Positions 52,837 through 61,385 of a stretch of 64,000 bases of DNA are shown one piece after another; the first letter of the stretch is position 1, and the number at the start of each line of letters is the position of its first letter. This stretch comes from Mariniplasma anaerobium (GTDB lineage Bacteria > Bacillota_I > Bacilli_A > Acholeplasmatales > Acholeplasmataceae), in contig NZ_AP024412.1 of assembly GCF_016865445.1 (NCBI RefSeq), positions 1,798,001 through 1,862,000 of the forward strand. Reading direction: 5' to 3'. The notes beneath the pieces were generated by a model. That model saw nothing but the letters and a program-made list of their open reading frames with translations, had not been told where the DNA came from and made no database searches. A program made the translations under genes and the position numbers.

Positions 52837-53877
52837 TTAAAATCCAAGAGCACCCAGAGGTGAATCTGTCAAATCATATTCATCTAAATCTTTTGGTAAA
52901 TCAGGCAATTCAACATTCATGTCTACAACTATTTGTCCAGATATATTAATCATCATACCGCCTTGATTTAATTCAACATCCATATCAATACCAAATTTTT
53001 GTAACTTATCGTCTTCAATTACATAAATTACTGATAATTCTAATTTGTCAAATTCATTAATACTTCTTTGTAGATCAAAACTATATTCAAAATAATCTGC
53101 TTCAGTCCATCCTGTTGTGTCCGTTGTAGCATCTAGGAGACTGTTAAGATTGCTTAAAAGTTTTTCTTTTGTAATGTTAATCATAAATGTATATGTTGAT
53201 CCATCTTTATAAGAAGAAATCATACCAGCTTCTATTAAATAATCCATCATTTCAATGGTATCAAGAAGTTCATCAGGATTAACACCTATATCTAGATAGT
53301 CACCAGCAAGATCTTCAGGAGACACAAATAATTCATCCCATATACTTTGAGTAATGCCTAAATTCATTTTGTATTTGCCATTTTCAATTAACTCTGTATC
53401 TCCAGATGTTGTCATATCTGCATTATAGTATAAAAATTGATTTGCAAAATATACATCTAAATCGCCTTCTACTGTTTCTTCTTCATCTGTCATTGCAGTT
53501 GAAACATAATCAACTGTATTACTTAATTCAATTGTATTATTAGAGATTACTGCGACTTCGTCAATTTGGTCACTTAATGAAATATAAGTTTTTGATGATA
53601 ATACTAAATCAACAGACATGTCATATTCTTTTATCCTTGTAAATGGATTAATATATTCTTGATCTAAACTCATATCTAAATCAATTGAAAGCAACATTGC
53701 TTCTTCCATCTGAACTTCCATATCAACAGTTGAAAGCAATGTATTCATCTCTTCTGCTGTCATATCCACTTTTTTACTCTCATTAACTTCAGGAAATTCT
53801 CCTAAAGTATCCCCACCACATGCACTTAAAACAAAAAGTGCAATAAAAAATAAACCTAAACTTATTAATTTTTTCAT
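52837..53877 (-). CDS. Lipoprotein of unknown function
   Basis: A 346-residue lipoprotein with lipobox VLSACGG. The ectodomain is acidic, with alternating beta strands and many Asp/Glu, and ends in LPDLPKDLDEYDLTD. The pattern is reminiscent of LolA/LppX-like lipid-binding lipoproteins seen widely in Bacillota, but no diagnostic motif is present. The ATG at 53877 is used because GGAGGG lies 7 nt before it; an ATG five codons upstream overlaps that site. It is probably monocistronic, with a terminator on each side. Confidence 0.7.
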   Translation of the reverse strand: MKKLISLGLFFIALFVLSACGGDTLGEFPEVNESKKVDMTAEEMNTLLSTVDMEVQMEEAMLLSIDLDMSLDQEYINPFTRIKEYDMSVDLVLSSKTYISLSDQIDEVAVISNNTIELSNTVDYVSTAMTDEEETVEGDLDVYFANQFLYYNADMTTSGDTELIENGKYKMNLGITQSIWDELFVSPEDLAGDYLDIGVNPDELLDTIEMMDYLIEAGMISSYKDGSTYTFMINITKEKLLSNLNSLLDATTDTTGWTEADYFEYSFDLQRSINEFDKLELSVIYVIEDDKLQKFGIDMDVELNQGGMMINISGQIVVDMNVELPDLPKDLDEYDLTDSPLGALGF

Positions 53878-53929
53878 GTTTGATCCCTCCATTTATTTAT
53901 ATTATAACTAATTTAGACAAAATTGTATA

Positions 53930-53955
53930 TAAAAAAAGAGACAAAATTGTCTCTT
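53930..53955 (-). terminator. Terminator of the 182-residue hypothetical gene
   Basis: GAGAC and GTCTC arms (extendable with AA/TT pairs) are followed on the minus strand by TTTTTTT. It is a compact intrinsic terminator 6 nt beyond the stop. Confidence 0.85.
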
Positions 53956-53960
53956 AATTT

Positions 53961-54509
53961 TTATAAAATACCTAACTCATCGGCGATTTGCAAAAATATG
54001 TCATTAATTGGAAAATATTCAACATTTAATTTTTGGAATATCTTAAAAGTCATACGATCTAATCTTTTAAACATGTCTTCCGAAATATCTTCTTTTTTCT
54101 CCAATTTTTTTGTAATATCTTGTTCAAAATCAATCAAATCAGCCATATCAGATTCATCGTAATCTTCAATGCTAGCCAATTCATTTTGAAAGTCAATCGC
54201 ACTTAATAATAAGTTAATCTCTTTTGCTTTCTTCTCTAAAGCTGAAAATTCATTTTGATATGGTTTTAATAATTGAGTAATCTTATCAATTTGATCAAAT
54301 AAATAATAAAATCCTGTTTCAAATATTTGATCTTCATCTTCAGAATAGTCTGTAGAATCAATTAGCTTATTATATAAATAATCAGTTACATCCAAGACGT
54401 GCTTAAAACGTATCATTAAATCTGAATTATTTTCAGTTAAATATGTCAATAAGTCATAATATTCCATTTTCCAATTTGCATACTCATGATACTTTAATTC
54501 ATCACGCAT
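53961..54509 (-). CDS. Hypothetical cytoplasmic helical protein
   Basis: A 182-residue, almost all-helical, acidic protein without signal peptide, membrane segments or cysteines. I do not recognise a family. Heptad-like patterns around residues 95-160 suggest a coiled coil. It lies 19 bp downstream of the aldolase gene in the same orientation and could be cotranscribed. GAGGTG ribosome binding site supports translation. Confidence 0.6.
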   Translation of the reverse strand: MRDELKYHEYANWKMEYYDLLTYLTENNSDLMIRFKHVLDVTDYLYNKLIDSTDYSEDEDQIFETGFYYLFDQIDKITQLLKPYQNEFSALEKKAKEINLLLSAIDFQNELASIEDYDESDMADLIDFEQDITKKLEKKEDISEDMFKRLDRMTFKIFQKLNVEYFPINDIFLQIADELGIL

Positions 54510-54528
54510 GATTTCACCTCAACAATAA

Positions 54529-55392
54529 TTATGCTTTGTTTTTTGATCCAAACATTTCAACTTTATCAGTAACTACTTTTTTAATTGCATCACAACCAGG
54601 AGCTAATAATTTTCTAGGATCAAAACCTTTTCCTACTAAATCTTTTCCTTCTTCAATATATTTACGAGTTGCTGCTGCAAATACTAATTGAAGATCTGTG
54701 TTTACATTAATTTTTGATACACCTAATGAAATAGCTTTTTTAACTTGTTCAGCTGGAATACCAGTTCCACCATGTAAAACTAAAGGTTTTCCATCAGTTA
54801 CATCTTGAACATTTTTTAATACTTCAAAGTTTAATCCTGGCCATTTTGCTGGATAAGAACCATGAATATTACCAATTCCTGCTGCTAAAAAATCTATGCC
54901 TGTTTCAGAAATAATACGACATTCTTCAGGATCAGCGAATTCGCCCATTCCTATAACGCCATCTTCTTCTCCACCAATTGAACCAACTTCAGCTTCAACT
55001 GAAACGCCCTTTAAATGACATGCTGCAACTACTTCTTTTGTTTTAGCTAAATTTTCTTCAAAATCATAATGAGAACCATCAAACATAATTGATGTAAACC
55101 CTGCTTCTAAAGCTTCAAAAGAACCTTTATAAGTTCCATGATCTAAGTGAATTGCTACTGGAACAGTTACATTATAAAATTCATCTAATGCTTTAACTAA
55201 TGCCACAACTGTTTTGTAACCACCCATATATTTAGCTGCACCTTCTGATACACCTAAAATAACTGGTGATTTTAAATCATTTACTGTTTGTAAAACAGTT
55301 TTTGTCCATTCTAAATTATTTATATTAATTTGAGCAACACCATAACCACCCTTGTGCGCTTTAATTAACATTTCTTTTGCTGATACTAACAT
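54529..55392 (-). CDS. fba: Class II fructose-1,6-bisphosphate aldolase
   Basis: Cleaves fructose-1,6-bisphosphate in glycolysis. 287 residues, with zinc-binding HLDHGT, a GFTSIMFDGSHYDFEENL stretch, EAEVGSIGGEEDG, IGNIHG and VLHGGTGIP, as in Bacillus FbaA. The start is the ATG at 55392, 8 nt after AAGGAGG; an upstream in-frame GTG at 55419 overlaps the predicted transcript start and is unlikely. It follows pyrG in the conserved rpoE-pyrG-fba order but has its own promoter (TTGTAA-17-TATAAT) and an upstream cre-like box, so it is probably regulated separately by carbon status. Confidence 0.95.
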   Translation of the reverse strand: MLVSAKEMLIKAHKGGYGVAQININNLEWTKTVLQTVNDLKSPVILGVSEGAAKYMGGYKTVVALVKALDEFYNVTVPVAIHLDHGTYKGSFEALEAGFTSIMFDGSHYDFEENLAKTKEVVAACHLKGVSVEAEVGSIGGEEDGVIGMGEFADPEECRIISETGIDFLAAGIGNIHGSYPAKWPGLNFEVLKNVQDVTDGKPLVLHGGTGIPAEQVKKAISLGVSKINVNTDLQLVFAAATRKYIEEGKDLVGKGFDPRKLLAPGCDAIKKVVTDKVEMFGSKNKA

Positions 55393-55423
55393 ATTTAATT
55401 CCTCCTTGTTTTTTATCACCTAT

Positions 55424-55479
55424 ATTATATTACAAATACATACCTTTTACAATGAATAACTATTGTGTAAACGTTGTTA
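55424..55479 (-). promoter_or_regulatory. fba promoter with upstream cre-like box
   Basis: On the minus strand TTGTAA (55447-55452) and TATAAT (55424-55429) are 17 nt apart. TGTAAACGTTGTTA at 55466-55479 matches 13 of 14 positions of the cre consensus TGWAANCGNTNWCA and lies just upstream of the -35, a position compatible with activation. Confidence 0.65.
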
Positions 55480-55492
55480 TTGCCTTATTTTA

Positions 55493-57094
55493 TCAATTAT
55501 GGTTAATTGTCGCTTCAATGAAATCTCTAAATAACGGATGTGGTCTAAGTGGTCTTGATAAAAATTCAGGATGGAATTGAACAGCAATAAACCATGGATG
55601 ATCTTTAAGTTCTATCATTTCAACTAAATGATGTTTCCCATTAAACCCTGATATTATCATATCACTTTGCTCAAAGACATCTAAATAAGCATTGTTAAAT
55701 TCATATCTATGTCTATGTCTTTCTTTGATGATATTTTTATCATAAGCTTTAAATGCTTTTGAACCTTGTTTCAATTCACATTCATACAATCCTAATCTTA
55801 AAGTCCCACCCAAATCTTCATCAGATAATCTACCTCGCTGTAAAGAGATGACAGGATCTTTTGTGTCAGGATCAATTTCAGTAGAATTAGCATCAAGAAT
55901 ATTTAATACATTTTTTGCATACTCTACAACCGCAAGTTGCATCCCATAACAAATACCAAAAAATGGAATGTTATGTTCTCTTGCATAAGTTATTGCTGCA
56001 AGTTTACCTTCAGTTGCACGCGCTCCAAAACCACCAGGAACTAATATGCCTTGACAGTCTTTTACTGCTGATTCAATATTTAATTTATTCACTTTTTCTG
56101 CATCTACCCATTTAATATTCACTTTTATTTTATGAAAATATCCAGCATGTTTTAAACTTTCAGATACCGATAGATATGCATCATGAAGTTTTACATATTT
56201 GCCTACTAATGCGATATTAACCGACCCTTCCAAATGTTTAATACGATCTATTAATTCATACCATGCACTGACATCTGCTTGTTTTTTATTATTTATTTGG
56301 AAGTGTTCTAGTATCTGTGAATCTATTTTTTGTTCATACATTTCTGTAATAACTTCATATAATACATCTACATCTCTTGATTCAAAAACAGAGGCTTCAT
56401 CTACATCACAAAACATTGCGATCTTATTTTTTACAGCTTGATCAATCTTTTTTTCACTTCTCAAAACAATCATATCCGGATGGATACCTAAGCTCATTAA
56501 TTCTTTCACACTGTGTTGTGTAGGTTTTGTTTTTATTTCATTAGCTGCTTTTAAATAAGGGACTAAAGTATTATGTATATATAACGTATTGTTATATCCA
56601 AAATCACGTCTAGCTTGTCTAATAGCCTCTAAGAACGGAAGGGATTCGATATCTCCTACTGTTCCACCAATCTCAGTTATAACAATATCTGGTTTAGTAT
56701 GTTTAGCAACATCTTTTAGTTTTTTCTTGATCTGGTCTGTAATATGAGGAATAACTTGTACTGTAGCGCCTAGATAATCGCCTCTTCTTTCTCTCTTTAA
56801 AACAGATTGATAAATCTTTCCTGTTGTAATGCTAGAATGTCTATTTAGATTCTCATCAATGAAACGCTCATAATGACCTAAATCTAAATCTGTTTCAGCA
56901 CCATCATCGGTCACAAAAACTTCACCGTGTTGTAAAGGGCTCATGGTTCCAGGATCTACGTTTATATAAGGATCAAACTTTTGCATAAAGACTTTTAATC
57001 CTCTACTTTTGAGTAATTGCCCAATCGCTGATGCTGTTATGCCTTTACCTAAACTTGATACAACACCACCTGTGACAAATATATATTTAGTCAT
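55493..57094 (-). CDS. pyrG: CTP synthase
   Basis: Converts UTP to CTP with glutamine. 533 residues. The amidoligase domain (about 1-265) starts [22 protein letters not shown] and contains the P-loop, [11 protein letters not shown] and [11 protein letters not shown]. The C-terminal glutamine amidotransferase domain has [11 protein letters not shown], the nucleophile in [10 protein letters not shown], and FHPEF with the catalytic His/Glu. AGGAGG lies before the ATG. It is preceded by a leader with a G-start and a terminator, typical of CTP-sensing attenuation. Confidence 0.97.
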   Translation of the reverse strand: MTKYIFVTGGVVSSLGKGITASAIGQLLKSRGLKVFMQKFDPYINVDPGTMSPLQHGEVFVTDDGAETDLDLGHYERFIDENLNRHSSITTGKIYQSVLKRERRGDYLGATVQVIPHITDQIKKKLKDVAKHTKPDIVITEIGGTVGDIESLPFLEAIRQARRDFGYNNTLYIHNTLVPYLKAANEIKTKPTQHSVKELMSLGIHPDMIVLRSEKKIDQAVKNKIAMFCDVDEASVFESRDVDVLYEVITEMYEQKIDSQILEHFQINNKKQADVSAWYELIDRIKHLEGSVNIALVGKYVKLHDAYLSVSESLKHAGYFHKIKVNIKWVDAEKVNKLNIESAVKDCQGILVPGGFGARATEGKLAAITYAREHNIPFFGICYGMQLAVVEYAKNVLNILDANSTEIDPDTKDPVISLQRGRLSDEDLGGTLRLGLYECELKQGSKAFKAYDKNIIKERHRHRYEFNNAYLDVFEQSDMIISGFNGKHHLVEMIELKDHPWFIAVQFHPEFLSRPLRPHPLFRDFIEATINHN

Positions 57095-57192
57095 ATTTTT
57101 CCTCCTATAAAAAAATAAAAAAGAGACTCCTAATTTAGGAGGCTCTTATATGTGCCCTTGTTTATTATATCAAAAATAAAAATAAGTAACAA
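57095..57192 (-). promoter_or_regulatory. pyrG promoter and CTP-type attenuator leader
   Basis: On the minus strand TTGTTA (57087-57092 as -35 is misplaced for this gene; the matching box is at 57187-57192) and TATAAT (57164-57169) are 17 nt apart. Transcription is predicted to begin with GGGC at 57157. The leader then forms a terminator with AAGAG-C-CTCCTAA opposite TTAGGAG-T-CTCTT, followed by TTTTTTATTTTTTT. The GGGC start and pyrimidine-rich 5' stem match the Bacillus pyrG system, in which low CTP causes repeated G addition and antitermination. Confidence 0.75.
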
Positions 57193-57200
57193 TCTAAAAA

Positions 57201-57824
57201 TTATATTTCTTTCTTATAATAAGCTTCATTGAGATATGTTGCTGGTTTAAATCCAATTTTTTCTAAATATGCTTGATGTTTTTCATGACCTGGTTTACTT
57301 AAAAAGACTTTGTATCCTTTTTTAAGAAACACTTCTCTTTGATCTTCAAAAAGAAAATCTGCAGTTTTAAAATCTCTATATGCAGGAGTTGTATAATCAA
57401 CTAATATTTCTATCATGTTATCTTCTACTGGTTTCCCTATAAATAATCCTGCGGGTACTGTATTTCTAATGACATAATACTTAATCAATCCAGTTTTTGT
57501 AATATCATATCCTAAATCAATAAAATGACTCATATCTTTTTTGTATACTTCCATAAAATGTGTTAAATACGTATTATCCAATATTGGAATAAGTTTAAAT
57601 AAATCTTTTTGTCCATACATTTGTATCAAATAGTAAATGTTAACTATAACAATACCTAAATTCATAATTGCAACCGGATATGATCCAATTAATAGTCCAT
57701 ATATTGCAAATATTATAGATCCTACCATATTTATCCATCTTAATTTTTTAAGACTGCTCATCACTAGAGATATTAAAACAATTAGTGATGCTATATATCC
57801 AATCCATTCATACCATGCTGGCAT
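57201..57824 (-). CDS. YgjV-like membrane protein with C-terminal GNAT-like domain
   Basis: A 207-residue protein. Three hydrophobic segments (about 1-75) with SLKKLRWINMVGSIIFAIYG match the YgjV-type membrane domain. A soluble C-terminal part (about 80-207) ends in HQAYLEKIGFKPATYLNEAYYKK, the look of an acetyltransferase (GNAT) fold. Function unknown. Start at the ATG at 57824, 9 nt after AAGGGA; the first ATG is only one base from that site. It is inserted between rpoE and pyrG, which are adjacent in Bacillus. Confidence 0.65.
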   Translation of the reverse strand: MPAWYEWIGYIASLIVLISLVMSSLKKLRWINMVGSIIFAIYGLLIGSYPVAIMNLGIVIVNIYYLIQMYGQKDLFKLIPILDNTYLTHFMEVYKKDMSHFIDLGYDITKTGLIKYYVIRNTVPAGLFIGKPVEDNMIEILVDYTTPAYRDFKTADFLFEDQREVFLKKGYKVFLSKPGHEKHQAYLEKIGFKPATYLNEAYYKKEI

Positions 57825-57852
57825 AGCGTTCATTCCCTTCTATAAATAGGTT

Positions 57853-57880
57853 AAAAAGAGTGTGTTTTCACACACTCTTT
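57853..57880 (-). terminator. Terminator of rpoE
   Basis: AAAGAGTGTG pairs with CACACTCTTT around a 6-nt loop; on the minus strand it is followed by TTAACC after a CTCTTTTT run. It lies 6 nt beyond the rpoE stop. Confidence 0.8.
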
Positions 57881-57885
57881 GTTTT

Positions 57886-58443
57886 TTATTCTTCGTCGTA
57901 CATATCTTCATAGTCGTCCATAATTTCATTATAATCATCTTCATCATAATCAAATTCAACTTCATCATCCCCATTATCATCATCAGTAGATTTAATAGGT
58001 AGTGGTGCTTCGATATATTTTTTCTCTTCTTTTAATTCTTCAACTTCTTCTTTATCTTTTACTTCTTCTTCATCTTCTTCTTCATCATCAGCTGTTTTTG
58101 CTTTTTCTTCTTCAACTTCTTCTAAAGTGAATTCTGTAAAGTCAAGATCTTCTTCTTCGTCTTCTTCAACTTCATCCATGGTAACAAATGCATAACCATC
58201 TTTATCCCAAAGTTCTAAGTTTCGCTCTTTTAAATCCCATTTGTCTTCACCACAATATACGAATTTAGCACTTGTTGTGATATCCATATATAGTTGAGTC
58301 AAGCGGTCAATATCATCAGCAGACATTTCTTTGATTTCTCTGATTTGTTTTACCAACTCTTGAATTGCCATTGGCCCTTTATGATCTCTTATTAATTGCT
58401 CTGCAACATCAATCATAGCCATTGTTTTATAATTATCGTTCAT
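57886..58443 (-). CDS. rpoE: DNA-directed RNA polymerase delta subunit
   Basis: A Bacillota-specific RNA polymerase subunit that weakens nonspecific DNA binding and helps recycling. 185 residues. The folded N-terminal HARE-HTH domain (about 1-90) contains MIDVAEQLIRDHKGPMAIQELV and WDLKERN. The C-terminal half is an extremely acidic disordered tail (runs of Asp/Glu, ending DDYEDMYDEE). Good AGGAGG site and a well-formed promoter upstream. Its presence is a strong marker for Bacillota or Mollicutes. Confidence 0.95.
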   Translation of the reverse strand: MNDNYKTMAMIDVAEQLIRDHKGPMAIQELVKQIREIKEMSADDIDRLTQLYMDITTSAKFVYCGEDKWDLKERNLELWDKDGYAFVTMDEVEEDEEEDLDFTEFTLEEVEEEKAKTADDEEEDEEEVKDKEEVEELKEEKKYIEAPLPIKSTDDDNGDDEVEFDYDEDDYNEIMDDYEDMYDEE

Positions 58444-58466
58444 TTCTTCCTCCTAAAACCGTATAT

Positions 58467-58495
58467 ATTGTAAACGATTCACCCTTATTTTGCAA
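58467..58495 (-). promoter_or_regulatory. rpoE promoter
   Basis: On the minus strand TTGCAA (58490-58495) and TACAAT (58467-58472) are separated by 17 nt, 24 nt before the rpoE ATG. Confidence 0.65.
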
Positions 58496-58505
58496 GTTAT
58501 TTCTA

Positions 58506-58787
58506 TTATAATCTTGTAAGAATGAGTACAATTGCTAAAATAACAGCTAAAACTACAAAAAGTTTTAACATTTTTTTAACAAAAGATAATACACCTAAGA
58601 CAATGATAATAGCAGTAAATACAATACCTACTATTTTTATAACCTCAGGAAGCGGTACAATAAACTCTTGATACAAATCAATTAACCTACCATCTATATC
58701 TAAAGTGTTTGCTAAAAAATCATTGAACTTATCGTATAGACCTAGAAAAAAACCTTTCAATGTATCCCATATAGCTAAATTTGTCAT
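58506..58787 (-). CDS. Small membrane protein downstream of recR
   Basis: A 93-residue protein with an N-terminal amphipathic part (LKGFFLGLYDKFNDFLANTL) and two closely spaced hydrophobic helices (about 47-92). It lies 10 bp after recR, the position of yaaL/bofA in Bacillus, but shows no sequence features of BofA that I can confirm. GGAGGT site precedes the ATG. Function unknown. Confidence 0.65.
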   Translation of the reverse strand: MTNLAIWDTLKGFFLGLYDKFNDFLANTLDIDGRLIDLYQEFIVPLPEVIKIVGIVFTAIIIVLGVLSFVKKMLKLFVVLAVILAIVLILTRL

Positions 58788-58797
58788 GACATACCTC

Positions 58798-59388
58798 CTA
58801 GTATTTCAATCTATTTTCTACTGCTTTGCTTAGTGTTAATTCATCTGCATATTTTAAGTCAGCACCTACAGGTAGGCCAGATGCTAATCTTGTGATCTTT
58901 AAATCTTGATCCTCAAATAAAGATTTTAAAAATTTTGCGGTCATTTCACCTTCAACTGTACCATTAGTTGCAATAATCAACTCTTTAGTGTGTTTAATGC
59001 GTTCTGATAATGTATCAATATTCAAATCTTTATCCGTAATGCCTCTAGAAAAATCAATGAGTCCGCCTAATACATGATATGTACCTTGATAAGATTGCAT
59101 TTTTTCTAAAATAAATACATCTTTAGCGTCTGCGACTACCATAATAGTTTCTTGATCTCTATCGTGATCTGAACATACATCACATATATCTTTATCAGTT
59201 AACATATGACAAACTGGACATGTTTTTATTTCATATTTTAATCTCTTCAAATGATCACTAAATGCTTCAATTTGATCGTTGTCCATATCTGATATCAAAA
59301 ACAAAGCTAAACGTTCAGCTGTTTTCTCACCAATTCCAGGTAGGTTTTGAAAATCTTCCATGATTTTCTTTAAGATGTTTGGAATCAT
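58798..59388 (-). CDS. recR: Recombination protein RecR
   Basis: RecFOR-pathway recombination mediator of 196 residues, the usual length. N-terminal helix-hairpin-helix with LPGIGEKTAERLALFL, a four-cysteine zinc finger CPVCHMLTDKDICDVC, and a Toprim domain with VVADAKDVFILEK and ATNGTVEGEMTA; the C-terminal Walker B-like TRLASGLPVGADLKYADELTL is intact. It overlaps ybaB (TAATG). Part of the dnaX-ybaB-recR operon. Confidence 0.96.
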   Translation of the reverse strand: MIPNILKKIMEDFQNLPGIGEKTAERLALFLISDMDNDQIEAFSDHLKRLKYEIKTCPVCHMLTDKDICDVCSDHDRDQETIMVVADAKDVFILEKMQSYQGTYHVLGGLIDFSRGITDKDLNIDTLSERIKHTKELIIATNGTVEGEMTAKFLKSLFEDQDLKITRLASGLPVGADLKYADELTLSKAVENRLKY

Positions 59389-59678
59389 TAGAAACCAAAT
59401 CCACCCATACCACCAGAGAATTGTCCCATAGTTTCTTCTTGTTCTTTATCAATTTGTTTTAAAGCATCATTGACAGCCAATAAGATTGCATCTTGAAGTA
59501 GTTCTACTTCTTCTAAAATCTCAGGATTTATTTGTACATCAATAACTTGTCTTGTTCCTTGCATAATAACAGTAACACCACTTGCTTTACCAAAGAATTC
59601 TTTTCTTTCTAGAGCTTCTTGTGCTTCCATCATTTGTTTTTGAATTTTCTTTAATTTGTTTAACATGTTTGGATTCAT
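59388..59678 (-). CDS. ybaB: YbaB/EbfC-family nucleoid-associated protein
   Basis: A 96-residue dimeric DNA-binding protein of the YbaB/EbfC family. LNKLKKIQKQMMEAQEAL forms the N-terminal helix, GVTVIMQGTRQVIDVQINPEIL the central sheet, and the tail is Gly/Phe-rich. Its place between dnaX and recR is conserved across bacteria. AGGAG ribosome binding site. Confidence 0.94.
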   Translation of the reverse strand: MNPNMLNKLKKIQKQMMEAQEALERKEFFGKASGVTVIMQGTRQVIDVQINPEILEEVELLQDAILLAVNDALKQIDKEQEETMGQFSGGMGGFGF

Positions 59679-59682
59679 TATT

Positions 59683-61329
59683 TTACTCCTTTATTTTTAC
59701 TTTGTCACCAAAATAATCTTTTGCTAGACTAATTGTTTCTGACTCTTTTTCTTCTTTAATAAGATCTTTATATAATTTAAAATCATGTGGTGGTAATTTA
59801 GGCTTTTTTTGACCTTTTTTTATATATAGATCACTATATATTTCTTTAATTACTAACCAATCAGATTTTAAAATAGCATAATATCCTTTAATTAATTTAT
59901 TCTTATTATTAATAATTTCTAAAACTTGCTCTACAACTTCTGGATCATACATTTGTTTACAAATATTAATATCATCATAAACGACTAACATATAATCAGA
60001 GACAGCTTCTAATTCACCTTGATATAAAAGATATGCAGCCATTTTTAAATGATCTTTTGGATAATTTTTTAAATATGACCATCCAGAAATTAGTGTTTGT
60101 TTTTTGTCTTTATCCCCATTGTTTAATATCTTTTGTACGTCTTTAACTGTAACAAGAGGTTCTAATGTAGTTTGTTGTGCTACAACAGGTTGATTTTTAT
60201 TGACTTCTTTTAACTCTTGAATAGATTGTTTTAAATCAAGAATGGTTGCTTCAAAATCTATTTGTTTAAGATTTTGATGTTCCATCATTTTGATTAAAGC
60301 CAATTCTACATAAGCTCTCTTTTGATGTGTCCATTTCATGTCTTGTTGGCACTTATTTAAAACATCAAGATAAAAATAAACTTTTTCAATTGGAAAAATA
60401 TTAACTATATCTTTATATTTTGGAATATCAACTTCAATTGTTTTTTCTAGTAGTATATCTCTTAAAGCTAAGATTAAATCAGTAACAATACGACTGATTT
60501 CTTTACCGTCTGCAAGTAGATCTTTTAAAATGACTATTGCTTTTGATATTTCTTTATGAATGATCGCAAGTAATATATCAGTTAGTGCTTTTTTAGAAAC
60601 ACTACCTGAGACTTGATGAACATCTTCTTCAGTAATTTCTTCTTCTGCATAAGATATTGCTTGATCTAATAAACTAATCGCATCTCTCAAACCACCTTCA
60701 GCGTTTTCAGCTATTGCAATGATCGCATCTTTAGTAATTGAGATTTGTTCTTTTTTAACAATTTCATCTAATTTTTCAACCATATCTCTGATTTCAATAT
60801 TTTTGAAATCAAATCGTTGACATCTAGATAATATCGTAGGTGGTATTTTATGAACTTCTGTTGTTGCTAGAATAAAGATAACATGTTTTGGTGGTTCTTC
60901 TAGAGTTTTAAGAAGTGCGTTGAATGCGCCCGGCGTAAGCATGTGGACTTCATCAATGATGTAAACTTTAAACTTACCAACAGAAGGCATGTATTTAACT
61001 TTATCTCTTAATTCTCTTATTTCATCAACACCATTATTTGATGCTGCATCGATTTCTATAACATCGGGAATATCTCCGCGATCTATGCCTTTGCATACAT
61101 CACATGAGTTACATGGACTTCCATGTACAGGACTTAAGCAATTAACAGCTTTTGCAAATATTTTTGCAATAGATGTTTTACCTGTTCCTCTTGGACCACT
61201 AAAAAGATACGCATGCTGAATTTTATCATGCATAAGTGCATTTTGTAAAGTTCTTATAATAACTTTTTGTCCTGCAACCTCATCAAAGGCTTTAGGTCTA
61301 TACGCTCTATATAATGCTACATATGCCAT
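59683..61329 (-). CDS. dnaX: DNA polymerase III subunit gamma/tau
   Basis: Clamp-loader ATPase of 548 residues. MAYVALYRAYRP start, Walker A GPRGTGKTS (about 44-52), a zinc-binding cluster CLSPVHGSPCNSCDVC, Walker B IIDEVHML, sensor 1 ATTEVHKIPPTILSRCQ and sensor 2 GGLRDAISLLDQ. A C-terminal tau-like extension (about 365-548) is short. The ATG at 61329 matches homologous starts; an in-frame GTG three codons upstream is closer to the AAAGGA site and cannot be excluded. An extended -10 (TGTTATAAT) lies at 61359-61367. Confidence 0.95.
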   Translation of the reverse strand: MAYVALYRAYRPKAFDEVAGQKVIIRTLQNALMHDKIQHAYLFSGPRGTGKTSIAKIFAKAVNCLSPVHGSPCNSCDVCKGIDRGDIPDVIEIDAASNNGVDEIRELRDKVKYMPSVGKFKVYIIDEVHMLTPGAFNALLKTLEEPPKHVIFILATTEVHKIPPTILSRCQRFDFKNIEIRDMVEKLDEIVKKEQISITKDAIIAIAENAEGGLRDAISLLDQAISYAEEEITEEDVHQVSGSVSKKALTDILLAIIHKEISKAIVILKDLLADGKEISRIVTDLILALRDILLEKTIEVDIPKYKDIVNIFPIEKVYFYLDVLNKCQQDMKWTHQKRAYVELALIKMMEHQNLKQIDFEATILDLKQSIQELKEVNKNQPVVAQQTTLEPLVTVKDVQKILNNGDKDKKQTLISGWSYLKNYPKDHLKMAAYLLYQGELEAVSDYMLVVYDDINICKQMYDPEVVEQVLEIINNKNKLIKGYYAILKSDWLVIKEIYSDLYIKKGQKKPKLPPHDFKLYKDLIKEEKESETISLAKDYFGDKVKIKE

Positions 61330-61358
61330 ATCATTCACTGATCCTTTCTATCTTTTTT

Positions 61359-61367
61359 ATTATAACA
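61359..61367 (-). promoter_or_regulatory. Extended -10 promoter of the dnaX operon
   Basis: TGTTATAAT on the minus strand, 30 nt before the dnaX start. It is embedded in a short A/T palindrome; no clear -35 is seen. Confidence 0.5.
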
Positions 61368-61385
61368 TATAAATATGTTAAACAC

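Noticed and set aside
57087-57092. A -35 box for pyrG at this position
   Set aside because: It lies inside the pyrG coding start; the proper -35 (TTGTTA) is at 57187-57192.
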